The notes beneath the pieces were generated by a model. The model was not told the DNA's origin, made no database searches, and worked only from the letters and a program-made list of their open reading frames with translations. A program made the position numbers and the translations under genes. Below are positions 10,601 through 23,122 of a stretch of DNA of 64,000 bases, in pieces (the first letter of the stretch is position 1; each line of letters starts with the position of its first letter). Source of the stretch: Blattamonas nauphoetae (taxonomy: Eukaryota > Preaxostyla > Oxymonadida); assembly GCA_033064195.1 (NCBI GenBank), contig JARBJD010000138.1, forward strand, positions 1-64,000. The letters run 5' to 3'.

Positions 10601-13600
10601 AGATGCAACAGACGATGCAACAACTGTCAGCGTTGCACTTCCACCGGGCAGTTGATGTCCAGACAGTGTCAATGTCGTCGTGTTCAGATCGGTACAATTC
10701 ACTTGTGAAGATATGCTGAGGAGACGAGTTGGTTCGGGATTCGTCGTGAACGTCAACCCAGAGTTGTAGATCACGTCCACATTCGATGAATCTTTCACTC
10801 CAGTCACAACATACGTGGTGTGGTATTTCAGAACACTCGATGGATTTCTGTAGAGTGTTTCAGTTGTTGTCGATGTCGTTCCACCAGCATTGAATGTCAG
10901 CGTGAGTGTCGTTGTCGATGTTCCATTCACTGAAAGCGTCACAGTGTATGCTCCTTTCGTCATCAATCTTCCCTCCCAACTCAATTCGAACACTTTCTCA
11001 GCATCCAAATGCTCAAATCGGGCAATTCTCTCCAATCTGCTCGGCTCGTCAGGCACCTTGAACGAGAGAGGAGTGTCGATGCAATCCGCAGACGACAGAG
11101 ACACAATCCGATATGTCTCACCATACGCAAGCGTGGCTGTTGGATACAGAGGGATCGACACTGTTCCAGTCGAGTCATCTCCAGATCGGGCGAACGAAAC
11201 AGTCAGGTTGACTGTGTTCGCTTCTGTTTCCGATCCAGATGCAACAGACGATGCAACAACTGTCAGCGTTGCACTTCCACCGGGCAGTTGATGTCCAGAC
11301 AGTGTCAATGTCGTCGTGTTCAGATCGGTACAATTCACTTGTGAAGATATGCTGAGGAGACGAGTTGGTTCGGGATTCGTCGTGAACGTCAACCCAGAGT
11401 TGTAGATCACGTCCACATTCGATGAATCTTTCACTCCAGTCACAACATACGTGGTGTGGTATTTCAGAACACTCGATGGATTTCTGTAGAGTGTTTCAGT
11501 TGTTGTCGATGTCGTTCCACCAGCATTGAATGTCAGCGTGAGTGTCGTTGTCGATGTTCCATTCACTGAAAGCGTCACAGTGTATGCTCCTTTCGTCATC
11601 AATCTTCCCTCCCAACTCAATTCGAACACTTTCTCAGCATCCAAATGCTCAAATCGGGCAATTCTCTCCAATCTGCTCGGCTCGTCAGGCACCTTGAACG
11701 AGAGAGGAGTGTCGATGCAATCCGCAGACGACAGAGACACAATCCGATATGTCTCACCATACGCAAGCGTGGCTGTTGGATACAGAGGGATCGACACTGT
11801 TCCAGTCGAGTCATCTCCAGATCGGGCGAACGAAACAGTCAGGTTGACTGTGTTCGCTTCTGTTTCCGATCCAGATGCAACAGACGATGCAACAACTGTC
11901 AGCGTTGCACTTCCACCGGGCAGTTGATGTCCAGACAGTGTCAATGTCGTCGTGTTCAGATCGGTACAATTCACTTGTGAAGATATGCTGAGGAGACGAG
12001 TTGGTTCGGGATTCGTCGTGAACGTCAACCCAGAGTTGTAGATCACGTCCACATTCGATGAATCTTTCACTCCAGTCACAACATACGTGGTGTGGTATTT
12101 CAGAACACTCGATGGATTTCTGTAGAGTGTTTCAGTTGTTGTCGATGTCGTTCCACCAGCATTGAATGTCAGCGTGAGTGTCGTTGTCGATGTTCCATTC
12201 ACTGAAAGCGTCACAGTGTATGCTCCTTTCGTCATCAATCTTCCCTCCCAACTCAATCTGATCTCTTTCTGATCGTTCACATGTTCCACTTTCGTGATCG
12301 CGGTGATCCGCGCTGGCTCTGAAGGCGTCGTCATTGCTGTCTCTGACTGCATCACGATGACTGAGGGGCCTGCTAGTTTCTTAGATGCATCTGTGATTGT
12401 GTATTCTGTGTTGAACAGGATCTTCTTGTTCGCTCCATAGATCGGAATCGAGAATGGTTCAGAATCTCGTTCTTCCAGCTTCTCTCCACTCTTCAGATTT
12501 CCAAAAACGACATCGAACGATTCGCCTCCACCACTCAATGTGATTGTGTACGTTCCAACAGGCATCTGTCTCCCTCGAACTCTCACAATCAGATTCTCGC
12601 CTGTGGAATCAAATCCATCGTGTGTCATTTTGATGAGTCTTGGTGGTTCGTCAGGCGTGCTGAATGTTTCAGCATCACTCGTAATGAGAGCACGTCCCCA
12701 CATGTCGTTCACAATCACAATTGTGTACGTTGTCGCATATTTGAGATCAGCTTCAGCGATCGGATAAAGTTTGTATGTTGAGATGATGGTCGTCTGATCC
12801 TCGGGAAATATCAGTGAGTGGTTCCGGTTTTCACAAGAATCGAGTAACCAGATCGGACGAGTCCATCGAAATCGATGGTGATGTCGACGTGTGTCTTCAT
12901 CTCGTCTGTGAAGGAGACAGATGTGTTTTTCACTCGCATCGTGTGCACAAGCCAGTCAGCAATCCCTGCTCTTCGGATGTTGTAGTCAGTGACTGGCGAT
13001 TGGATCAGTTCATCGTCTCCCACATCAACAGTGCATGACGCTGTCGTCCCTCCCAATCCAAAGTCGAAGGTGAGCGAGCGAGGGATGGGCGGGGGAGAGG
13101 AGCGAGGGATGGGCGGGGGAGAGGAGCGAGGGATGGGCGGGGGAGAGGAGCGAGCGGAATCCAAGTTCTCCACCACAACAACCATCTCCCCTGCCACAGC
13201 ATCTCCAACTTCGATTGTGAAAGTGGCTTTGACAGGCGAGTCGACTGTGACTCCAAAAGTCTTCACATACGTTTCCTGAGTGAGAGTCGTGAACAGATCG
13301 TCCCACGTTTCTGTGCTTCCAGAGCTGGGGACCACTTGACAGATGCGTGACTTTCGAGACGACTGGCAGTTCGTCACGTTCTCCTTTACGACGTCGACAT
13401 TCATACCATTAAAGGCAAGATCGTGTGCGAACGTGCCCTGAGTATCGATAAACCGGAGCGAATCGACGAAGAACTCTTGCGAAGTTTGGATTTCAAGGGC
13501 GTATTTTGCCATACCGCGGTCGGGAAGACAATAACAATGTTCAATGATCGAGTTGGTGACTGAGGAGAGTGTATTTGTTTGTATGATTGTCACTGATGAT

Positions 13601-14979
13601 CCGTGGCTATCGGTTTCGGTTTGGTAGAACACACAATCTGAGACGGTGACTGGTTTCGCAGCTTTGATGATGACGTTCCCTCCCCAGTTCGAAAAGCTGA
13701 TACATCGAACGACAACACAAGATGTGAGAGTGACGGGGTACGTTGGGTAAGAATGGTCGATAAAAACAGTGGCTGACTTGGCAGACGATCCATTGCAATC
13801 GAAGAACGAGCACTCGTGGATTTTGATGTTCTTAACCGTCCACGCAGAGAAATAGACGGCAGTGGCACCGGCTGACCCGCTCATGTGAGTGAATGCGCAG
13901 CGAGTGATGGCGGCTTCGTTCATCGGTGCGCTGGATGGAGTTGTGATTTTATCCGTTTCGGTTCGATGGGAGAGTGTGTAGGTTGGATGATCGTGAGACT
14001 GAACGAGATTTGACGTACATTTCGCGAATGACGAATTGGAGGCAACAAACGACCCGCACATGTTTACATCCGCCGTGGCTGTCCCTGAAAAGTGGTTCAT
14101 GCTTTCTTCCATCGCACACGACACCAAAAGCTGCTTGGTCTGAGTGAACAGTTTGTGGGTTCTTTCGGGAGCGACGCTGGACACATTTCGGAGCGATGAG
14201 TGAGTGAGGGAGATCTTCGTTTTGGGGACAGCAGCAGAAAGCGAGTTCAGCACCCCAAAGTCAAAAAGAGGGCCTGTTCCGACTCCCAGATCAATCGAGT
14301 CCAGACACAATCCTGACCCATGCACAACATTCCTTGCTCTGTCAAAACCACCCCCATTGAAATCGTGAGTGGATGAGAGTTGTTTTGATGGCCGGGTGAG
14401 GCTTGTCAAAGGAGGCAGCGAGATCACTCGTTTGCTGGACCGTTCATATCTTGTGGACAGAATTGAAATCGACGATCCGCTGTATCCTCCTCCTGAAATC
14501 CCAAATGGCGACAATGATCCTTCTGACAGCACCGTGCATTCTGACACCCAAAGTGTCGACGAGTCAACTTCTATCATCCCATGATTCGGCCCAATAACTT
14601 GGAAGATGAATCCTTCCATGCATAGAGATGTATTCGTAATGGAAGCTACAAACGTGAATTCGTCGAGAGAATTCGTCATCGGTTCCTGCAAGTCTTTTCG
14701 AACTGACATTTCGGCGAGGCCAAGATGGCTGGAATGGACAAATTGAGTGTTGTTTCCTTCGAAATGCAGCGTTTCAGATAAAATGTGCACTTGATCTCCG
14801 TGTAAAACCTCATTCAGAGGAAAGCGAATGGATCTTTTCGATGATGATGTTTGGCCATTTCTGAGTTGGTCGTCCAAGACCGATGACAGAGATACAGGAG
14901 AATAATTGTTAAATAATGGCACAATATTCTGCGCTGCACAAAAAAGTGCAGACACACAAAAAGAAGTGAGCAGAATCAT
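7622..14979 (-). CDS. Giant surface protein: beta-helix, Ig-like repeats, one TM helix, cytoplasmic pseudokinase (one frame break)
   Basis: Starts at ATG 14979 with a signal peptide (MILLTSFCVSALFCAA). The first ~640 residues are Ser/Thr/Cys-rich beta-helix-like sequence, followed by Ig-like modules marked by YTVTL, LKYHTTY and PxEPxRL. The frame breaks at ~12812, where the Ig-like pattern continues in the next frame (a one-base shift), so this is one gene with a mutation or sequence error. The downstream frame (to TAG 7622) has more Ig-like modules, a second beta-helix segment (TITLFVDDSS, CGDLTSPCPSI), a TM helix (~8676-8598, VWLIPMIAALILLIIILIIV) and a basic stop-transfer. The ~320-residue tail ends in a kinase C-lobe: RWMAPEV, VFSLGLILWEMETG and an RPTLEEIW helix. 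The Gly loop, VAIK lysine, HRD and DFG are absent, so catalysis is unlikely. The role is probably surface adhesion or sensing with a scaffold tail. Confidence 0.85.
10410..12255 (-). repeat. 636-bp tandem expansion inside the surface gene (~2.9 copies)
   Basis: A 636-bp unit (212 codons, two Ig-like modules) is repeated at 636-bp spacing with essentially no base differences visible. The first copy on the plus coordinate is partial. Identity at synonymous positions indicates very recent duplication or ongoing homogenisation. The unit is a multiple of three, so the frame is kept. Confidence 0.95.
13073..13150 (-). repeat. 24-bp tandem repeat, 3 copies, coding for a Pro-rich insert
   Basis: Three head-to-tail copies of gagcgagggatgggcggggg plus four bases encode SSPPPIPR repeats in the surface protein, between its first beta-helix region and an Ig-like module. 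A short flexible hinge is likely. It is G/C-rich compared with its surroundings. Confidence 0.9.
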
Positions 14980-15052
14980 TTCGAAACGAATAATGGATTG
15001 ATCTCTTCACTCTCAGTTGATTTCCATCGAGATTATCGTATTTCAATCATCG
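14980..15052. promoter_or_regulatory. Very short divergent intergenic region shared by two surface genes
   Basis: Only 73 bp separate the start codons of the minus-strand pseudokinase surface gene (14979) and the plus-strand beta-helix gene (15053). Any core promoters must overlap each other or the 5' ends. No TATA box or other motif is confidently recognised. A second divergent pair at 33322-33454 has the same arrangement. Confidence 0.5.
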
Positions 15053-18000
15053 ATGATCACGATCTCGATTATTGCTCTATTCACCTCCATACTGAGACCC
15101 CAAATGTCTGCAGTTCCCTCAACAACGATTTTCGATTTGGACAACTTCATCAACCCGTCATTCCGCAACGGATTGTCAGAATCTTCCAAGCACGTCTCAC
15201 TTCCCAACGCTGTTGTACACTCCCATGATTTTCCGATTCTTTCATCGAACTTCGTGTTGGAAGGGCAACATCGGACCATTCTCAGATATAAGGATGGCAA
15301 CCCTGATCAAAAGAATCTGATCGCAAAAGAAACCTCGTCGTCCATCACTTTGGCGTGGTGCACTCTGAACAATTCAGTGCATCATTTCATGCCAATTGTG
15401 GAAGATTTGCGGACAGACAGCACAGCTGACCCTTTCGACATGAATATGGTTGGGACGAGAATGGCGAACATGAAAGTGGTTGGAGCAGATGGTGTGTGTC
15501 GCAGACGAACCATCGCAACGGCCTCTCATCTTTTGAGGGTGTGTCGACGACAGTGTCAGAAATGCGAATTGTGAACGTGTCGTCTCAACCTGGGGCAGTG
15601 AAGGAAGTGTCGTCGCTGTTTTCGCAGAGAATGGTTGGATGTGGGATTTGGGGAAGCAACAACCATCTTTCGGGAAGTGTGTTGCGAGACGTGAATGGAG
15701 GCGGGTCGTTTCTGTGTTCGAACTGTCGTTTCATTGGAGACTCGAAGACGACTGGCCGAGTCGTGAACATCGAAGCTCAGTACTTCACGAAAGGAATCAC
15801 ACCGCTCTTCTCAGTGACTGATTCACAGTTCACGAACACGAATTCTCGCCTCAGGATCTCCGGCCATGAATTGAAGGAATCCTCCGGTTTCACGCGAACC
15901 AAGATCACCGACACATCAGTCGAATTTGGGTCGAGTCATGGGCAAGGACATCCGTTTCTCTTTGTGGACAGCACACTCAGTCACTGGCCAACCGGCAGAG
16001 CCGTCGAGACCGACCATCTCTCTCGACTGGCAACCATTTTGTCTCCCACAAGTGTGATTCCACGGATTGCTCACCCGCCGATACTCAAAGCCTGTTTTAC
16101 TCGTACGATCTTCCGTCGCTGGTGATGGACACTTGCTCCTTCACGCGATGCGCTGGCGGGAAGACACTCTTCGATTTCCAGAAAACCTTCGCTTTCGTCT
16201 TCTTCTGCTCCTTCGCCAACGTGACTGGAACGCAAGCCAATGTCGTGATGTCAGAATCAAACGACGCTCTTTTCATTGAGTCCTGTCGATTTGATCTGTG
16301 GGAGGATCCGAATGTGTTGGATGCGTATGTGCCGATGACCGAGCACGCGTCTGTGAACGACACAGTTTGACGGGATGCACATCAAGTCGGCAGATGTTCT
16401 TTGGCACTTTTTGGTATTCAAAAGAAGAATTGGCAGCGGTACAGGTCGTTTCCGTCGAAGACAAGAACGAGATGCGAGTGGGAACGTGGCCGACAGATCC
16501 AGAAGAAGATCCAGTTCAACAAATCCAACCTTTCTCAACGCTGTCTGATGCCCTCGCTCAGATCTCACCATCCCCAGTGAACAACATCATCGCTTTCTGG
16601 ACTGGTTCCTTCGCTGAGACCATTCGTCTGGAGGTGTCGCAGCTCGTCGAAATTGTTGGAGCTGGTTCGAATGTCAGCAAAATCCACTCCACGCAGTTGA
16701 CAACAGGTGGCTTCACTTCCAAATCAGCTGGCAAGCTGACTCTGGACTCGCTCCAACTCATTCCGTGGTCGTCATCGTCTGTTCTTGGATCAACTGCCGA
16801 CAGTGGGAGTCTGTGTGTGTTGGGAACATCCTCCCTCGCCGTCAGCAACACAATCTTTGTGACCATCACGCGAACCAGCTCGGCACCCTCTTCGGTGGAT
16901 GTGACGCAGTGTGCGAGTTGCATTGAGGGAGCGACGAGCGGAACTGTTGAAGTGCTTTATTCTCGTTTTGGCGCCTGCACAACGAAAGGGCGAGCAGGAG
17001 CGATTGATTTGGAGAAGAACGGCGAGAACAGTGCTGTCGAAATGAGCTCATGTTATTTTGATCAGAATTCAGCTGGGGAAGGTGTTCCTGACGCAGTGAG
17101 AGGAGATGATGTCGTCCTGAAGCCATTCGACGACTCCAACACCCGTCTCGATTTGTCGACCATAAAATCCTTCCCGTCGCTCTTCCCCTTCCTGCTCGAC
17201 TCCGACCACCCGATCGTCCCTCCTCCTGCGCACCTCCTCATGTCCTCAGCAGCTGTCGACAAACCTCTCGCTTGGAGTTACCGTTACGATCAGATCTCCA
17301 AATCTCTCCTCGAGAAGCACACTCTCCAGTTCCTCCTTGAATCTCGTCTCCGAAACAATTCGCAGAGTGAACTGACCACAAACTTTGTGTATTGCGAGAC
17401 AATGACACCGTTCGTCTTTCAGAATTCGACAGTCAGTGTGTATCTCTCCAGCTCCAACTCGATCCTCACCGTGGATCAAGAAGACGAAGTGTTCGTCACC
17501 CTCCAAAAGGCGTCGTTGTCGTTCAGAAGTGTCCAATTTGCGTTTGTGCACTTGACAACGCCAGCGTTCACTTGTGATGACGATTCGTCGATCACACTGC
17601 TCAGCACAAACATCAAACTCACCACTCCAACACTCACTCGTCCTTTCATCGAGTCGACTGGCCCGCTTGTCAGTGTTGAATATCTAAACTTCGTCCAAGC
17701 GATCACTTTGGACAACACTCCCTTCATTCGACTGAACCGGACTGCGAAGGATGCTGTGCTGAACTACCAGGCGACCAATCCTCTTCTTGCAGCTCCTCTC
17801 ACCGCTCCGTTCATTGTCTGCGAGGGTGCTAAGGAGTTTGTGATGAAAACTCTGACCCTGAATTATGCTTTCGACAATTCAGCATCGATTATGTTCGCCA
17901 AAGATTCGGCTCTCAGCACATTTGGGATCCAGGTCCAACTTCTCAAATCGACAGCCCAAGGTGCTTTCCTCCACCTCGAGAATTGCACAATCATATTCCA

Positions 18001-18448
18001 GCAAGATTCATACACTTCCTCATCAGGCGGACAGGGCGGCCTGCTTTTCTGCAGAAACACGACAATCACACATGCCTCGATCTTGACTTCGACATCGTGC
18101 TCAGCGACGCAAGGCGGAGTGCTTTTCTGTGTGGAATCCAGTGTGACACTGTCGGGGGTCACATTCACGAAGCACAATGCAAGTGAAGGTGGGGTGTTTT
18201 TCTTGGAGGGATCCACTGTGAATTTGGATGGAGGAACATTCTCGAACTGCGAAGCTGACGAAGGCGGAGTTGCCTGTCTCGTCTCGTCCCCTCTGTCCTT
18301 CTCAACAACCAAATTCAGCTTCAATTGTGCAAAGAGGGGAGGAGTATTCTGTGTCGTCGTCTCGGCCGACTCAGCATCATCTGTCTCCTCGCCAATTGCT
18401 GGGACGTTGTCGAACAACACTGCATGTGATGTGGATGAGGAAGGAGTT
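15053..18448 (+). pseudogene. Beta-helix surface protein gene, 5' part (frame-broken)
   Basis: The likely start is ATG 15053, which gives a signal peptide (MITISIIALFTSIL) like that of the paralogue at 33455. Reading then passes through several frames: to ~15490; ~15496-16066, containing NGGGSFLCSNC; ~16122-16370; and a long open frame from ~16355. Compared with the paralogue, ~75 residues are missing after codon ~90. The long frame shows beta-helix rungs (CSATQGGVLF, ASEGGVFF, ADEGGVACL). Coding stops at the E1 insertion after a DVDEEG motif and resumes beyond it at 23123 (GKGGVIFVKG). Three or more frame changes make this a pseudogene unless the assembly is at fault. Confidence 0.75.
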
Positions 18449-21400
18449 GATCCAAGACAAACGAGTGCTCATCAACACAGTGAATATCCCATGAAGTGTA
18501 GTACGGGCTGGCCGATCATGAGATTCAAGGAAACAAAATAAAAGATTTATCTGTCCCTAATAAACCCAACGGGGAACTTAGAGTTCACAGGTTGGTTTAC
18601 CCCAAAATGGGGCCGTTGATGAAAGCAAAAAAGGTTATGTGGGCAAGAAATCCCTAACAGGGAACAAAAACTTGCCAAATGGTCTAATGAGACGAGGTGA
18701 AGTGAAAAAGCCAGAACTTGCCAGGTTGTGTGGCAGAGCTCAAGGTTGATGAGCACTCGTTTGTCTTGGAGGAGTTCCCCCTGGTCACTCCAAGTCCAAA
18801 CGAGGGCTCATCAACACAGTGAATTTTGAAAGGTAAAGCTATAAAGAAGCAAAAGAGAGAATAGAAAGGAAGAAGCCTTCTTGTCCTTGTTCCAAAGGTA
18901 TGACCTTCTTTGGCCGTGACCCCCTTCGGGGCTGCCACCTCCTGATAGCAAGTTCTGTTACTCCGACATTGGTGGGGAGTTGAGTTGATACTTCTGGCTG
19001 TGATGTGAGAGCCCCATCGCATCTGAAAGTGCATTACATGCCCAAGGTTACAGGATTCTTTCGAAGAAGGAGACGCCCCTCAACTTCACGAAAGTGTATT
19101 GCTTGCCTGAGTTTTATGGGACTCTTTCAAGAAGGAGACGCCCCCACATCACAATTTCTCAACCCAACTCCCCCTCTTCGACCCGAATTGGTCCCAGCTC
19201 TCGTCCTTCCTCTCTCTTCTCGCTTTCCAAATCGAGTGAGGACATGCGCTGACGAGAGTCTCCTTCTCGTACTGCCATGTTGATGGATATTCACATCAAC
19301 ATACTCTGACAAATCAAGCGATCGTTATCGCGATATCTGTCCACCCGCCTTCCTGCTCGCATTTTAAATCGGTGTCTGTTCAACTTGGCGAGGGAGCCAT
19401 TGGTGACGCCATGTACTTGCTCGTCGAGACCCTGTATCTCCGCTCCTCACTCATCCTTCATACTGACAACTTCTTCGTAAGGAGCGATATGGGAAGAACG
19501 ATGGGCTGTATACGATCTGTTCATGACAGTTTGTCCTGTGATATAGTCCCACTCCCATCGCCGACATCTCCATTTCATCAATCCATCTCCCTCACATTTC
19601 TTGATTGATGATCCCCATCATCGAGACTCTTTTCCAGAGAATGTGTCTGCGCGTGTTTGAGAAGGATGACAAACGTTGTTTGTTGTCAGTCATTCATCCA
19701 TCTACATCTTAGAGTTCCTCCTCGACACAGTATCGATCAATTGTCTCCGTTTCCGTAGTTGTACATTGGCGTGGTATAAACAGCAGAACATTCTGTCCTT
19801 TTCATCATATCACTCGGAGTTGGCACCTCGGAGAAACGAATAGATCACAATCTCCTGGCTGTCCACATCAAATACGAATGTGAGAGCGATGTGGGAGGTT
19901 CTACAAATCTCATTCGCAGTCCGAATCCTTCTGATGCTAACGAAGGTCTGATTGGATTCTAATGTGTGCCTGAATCGAAGAAGCAGTCCTGATTTACTTT
20001 TAATCAATTTCACATCCGATCCACACTCTGTCGATATCTTCAATCGAGCTCCTTAACAACTCCACTCCCATCTCTAATCAATAAGACACCTTGCTTCTTA
20101 ACAATCCCGTATTCAAAGGGATCTTTGGAGAGTTGCTCATCGCACCATCATCGTGATAAAGAGAAGTCAATCTGGTCGTGTTCAAGTCTTGTCAGACGTA
20201 CAGGGATTCCGATACCACCAGCGAGAGGATTTGACAGACAGTATGGCAGGTGTAGTTCAAGAAAACTGATCCGTCAAAGGACCCCTTCCAACTACCAAAG
20301 AGCGAACTAATATCCACTCCATCTGACGATTCCATTTGTTGTGTTGAATGAAGGTTGAGGTGACTGCGACGGGAGAGCGATCAATGATGTATTGCTGTGG
20401 TTGTATAACGTACAACCAAATCAGAGACGAAGATGGAAATCTTGTTCCTCTTCACTTCTCCAAATTCAATCTTTCACGAACCCAAAACGGTCCTGGTGTT
20501 GTTGAGGCACAAGCAGATCGGCCTTTTACTTTTGTCACGGTTGCCAATCCAACCTAAAGTTGCCCTTCTCCGAACAGACGCATCGAGTTCGCTTCTGGAT
20601 CCTCTTCCTGATCCACAACGGACACTCATTTCCTCCTGAGATGAGTCACTTCCGATTTGGAGACATTCCCATGAATCGAAGAGCAATTCTAACTTCCATC
20701 TTCACACAGAAGACCTATTCCGATTCTGTCTTCCGTCCAGTCCACACACTGAACAGCACAACGGGCTGTATTCTCACACATCGGGATCGCTTTCGATTCG
20801 CCACGAGCAACTGGTGTTTCTTTTTGTTGATGTTGTGGATGAGGTTAACATGAAGGGAGTATGGATTGATCGATTATTTCAAGACTTGTACCATTGATGA
20901 GAGTGGTTGAGAGATATGATAGAAGACTTGATTTCGACTTGTCCTGATCTCATGGTTTCTGAACCTTTCACACTTTCTGATCTCCATTCAATTCCTCGAG
21001 TTCGAGACCGTCCGAGAGAGGCCTCTCCGCTTTTGGCGTGAGGGAGATGGGCACGAATGTGTCTGTCGTATTGTCAATGTCGCTTCCCGCAAATGTCGCA
21101 GACTCTGTGAGTCGGACTCGCTCATCGTTATCGCGGCCTGGTGCCCTATTCACATTTCTGAAGAATAGCCTCATAAACAGTCTGTTTTCTGCTTCCAATT
21201 CTTTGACAACTTCAGGCTTGATTTCCACATCCACCGTTTCTGGAGCCGTTTCAGAATGTTGTTCCCAAGTTTGAGTGAAAGCTCATCTGCACATCTTCGC
21301 AAAGAATTGTTCGAAGTTCGTTCCCGCTGTTTATTGTTTGTCCAATATTGGCGCGTTCTTCCTGCGAAAAGTGAAATATTCCATGCTTCTTGTGTCGAGT

Positions 21401-23122
21401 TGGTTGTAGAATGAGAATGTTTTTCCCACTTGAAATGTCTGTTACACCCGCATCAAGATTCTCCAGTTAATGATCTGTGTGATCAGATACTGCCCGCTAT
21501 TCAGTCTTTCGACACGACCGAGGTGGTGCGATTCTTGACTCGTAATCGAGACATCGATGAGAGATGTTCACGATTTGGTTGTATATCAATATCTCACAGT
21601 GTGTAGGAAGAACATGATTCGATGGACAGAATGATATCAGGACGGTCCTGGATCGTTTGCGATCCAGTCGTTGCCAATCCGCGTAAGGTTAGCCTTGAGA
21701 AAGAATGCATTCCATTCACACAAGTAAACAATTGGTAATTTGAGTGAGTTAGTCACGCGAAGTCACACGTCGTTCCTCCAAATGTCTGGATTTGGAGGCC
21801 ACGAGTTGCAGACATCGAATGAGTTGCAATTCAGTCAGTGAGATCAACGGTCCTCCAAGCATCATCGTTCATTGTTGTTGAAATCTCGAAGCGGAAACCA
21901 GCAACTGGGTAGGGAACGTCTAAATTCTCGATCTGAAGTAAAATTCCTCCAGGCGATCAGAAAATCTCCCTCTGTCGGTCCGTATCCGTTAACAACCAAC
22001 ATTAACGATCGTGGTCGATTTATGAAGTCTGAGGGACGTCCAGACTCAGCTTGCGTTCGATCGGATCATCGGACATGATCCACTGGTCTAGTCTCTTGAA
22101 CGCGACCGTCAAGCCCTTCTAAAACTTGTGGTGTGACGCCCTGATGAGTTTGATACTTGCAAACGGCGATGTGTTCCACCATTCTCTTTGTTTCCTCACT
22201 GTGTGGCGATGTCACTGAGCCGCGATTCCTGAATGAGATTCTGCTGCGCGAGATATATCCGGGCACTGTCCGCTTTGTCATGTGTTTTGAGGATGGGTCT
22301 CGTACCCTTTTCACCCTTTGCGTTCGTGAGTAGAATTTAAAGTATCACGATTGGTGAGCAGTTGGTAAAGTCTCTGGGGTCAATACGAGTGTTCGACACG
22401 ATTTCGAACCGGCATTTCGTCCAACTTCCCAGCGAGTGGGATGACCAATGTCCTAATTTGTCCCAACACAAGTCCGATCCCACGGAGTTCGACATGCACG
22501 AAATAGAATGTGTCACTACCAATAGCAACTAGAAGATGAGACTCGATTGTGAGTATCACTCGAATTCGTGCCAGAGGACTTCTAAACGCCTTGTCTTAGG
22601 CACTTCAGTTCGAACGGTATTTCATCGAGAAATATGAGCTATTCGACAAAATTTCGAGATGTGACAGTAACGCTGATATAGTTCCGAATGATATCCGAGA
22701 TAGAAGAAATCTCGGTTCACCTCCTCGTCTTCTTTGTTCGCTGTGCTTGTCCTCTTCTGGTTGAGAAGTGTAGTCTTCTGTCCTGTCCCTGCATAAAATT
22801 TTTGGATTCTTTTGCACAGATGAACCTCGTAGCAATCATCTCCAGTGATTATGAGGTGTATTCAATGAATGAACTTCTTCGCTGGATACAGAAATGACTG
22901 AATGGTGTTGGGTTGAATAAACAGCCAGTTCGTCATTCTGTCCGCTCGTGATAAGGAATTGAGACAAAAATTTGATTCACAGCAATATAGTTTTGTAAAA
23001 AGACGAGGAGGTCTATATATTTGTTTTAAGAATCTCAGATCGGCCAGCCCGTACTACACTTCATGGGATATTCACTGTGTTGATGAGCCCTCGTTTGGAC
23101 TTGGAGTGACCAGGGGGAACTC
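18449..23122. mobile_element. Foldback element E1 (4.67 kb) in the beta-helix surface gene
   Basis: The terminal inverted repeats are ~75 bp: gctcatcaacacagtgaata and flanking bases near 18463, mirrored at 23040-23122. The left end also folds on itself: ccaagacaaacgagtgctc at 18449 is mirrored at ~18746-18772. This is followed at once by a short terminal hairpin (GGAGT...ACTCC) that also forms the right tip. Surface-gene coding flanks both sides and continues across. Internally no frame exceeds ~120 codons and no transposase, polymerase or capsid is recognised, so the element is non-autonomous or old. It belongs with E2-E5. Confidence 0.75.

Noticed and set aside
12795-12830. A 35-nt intron joining the two halves of the giant surface gene
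   Set aside because: Frame would be restored, but the removed piece encodes the beta-strand (VKTG...SLIFP) that every other Ig-like module keeps.
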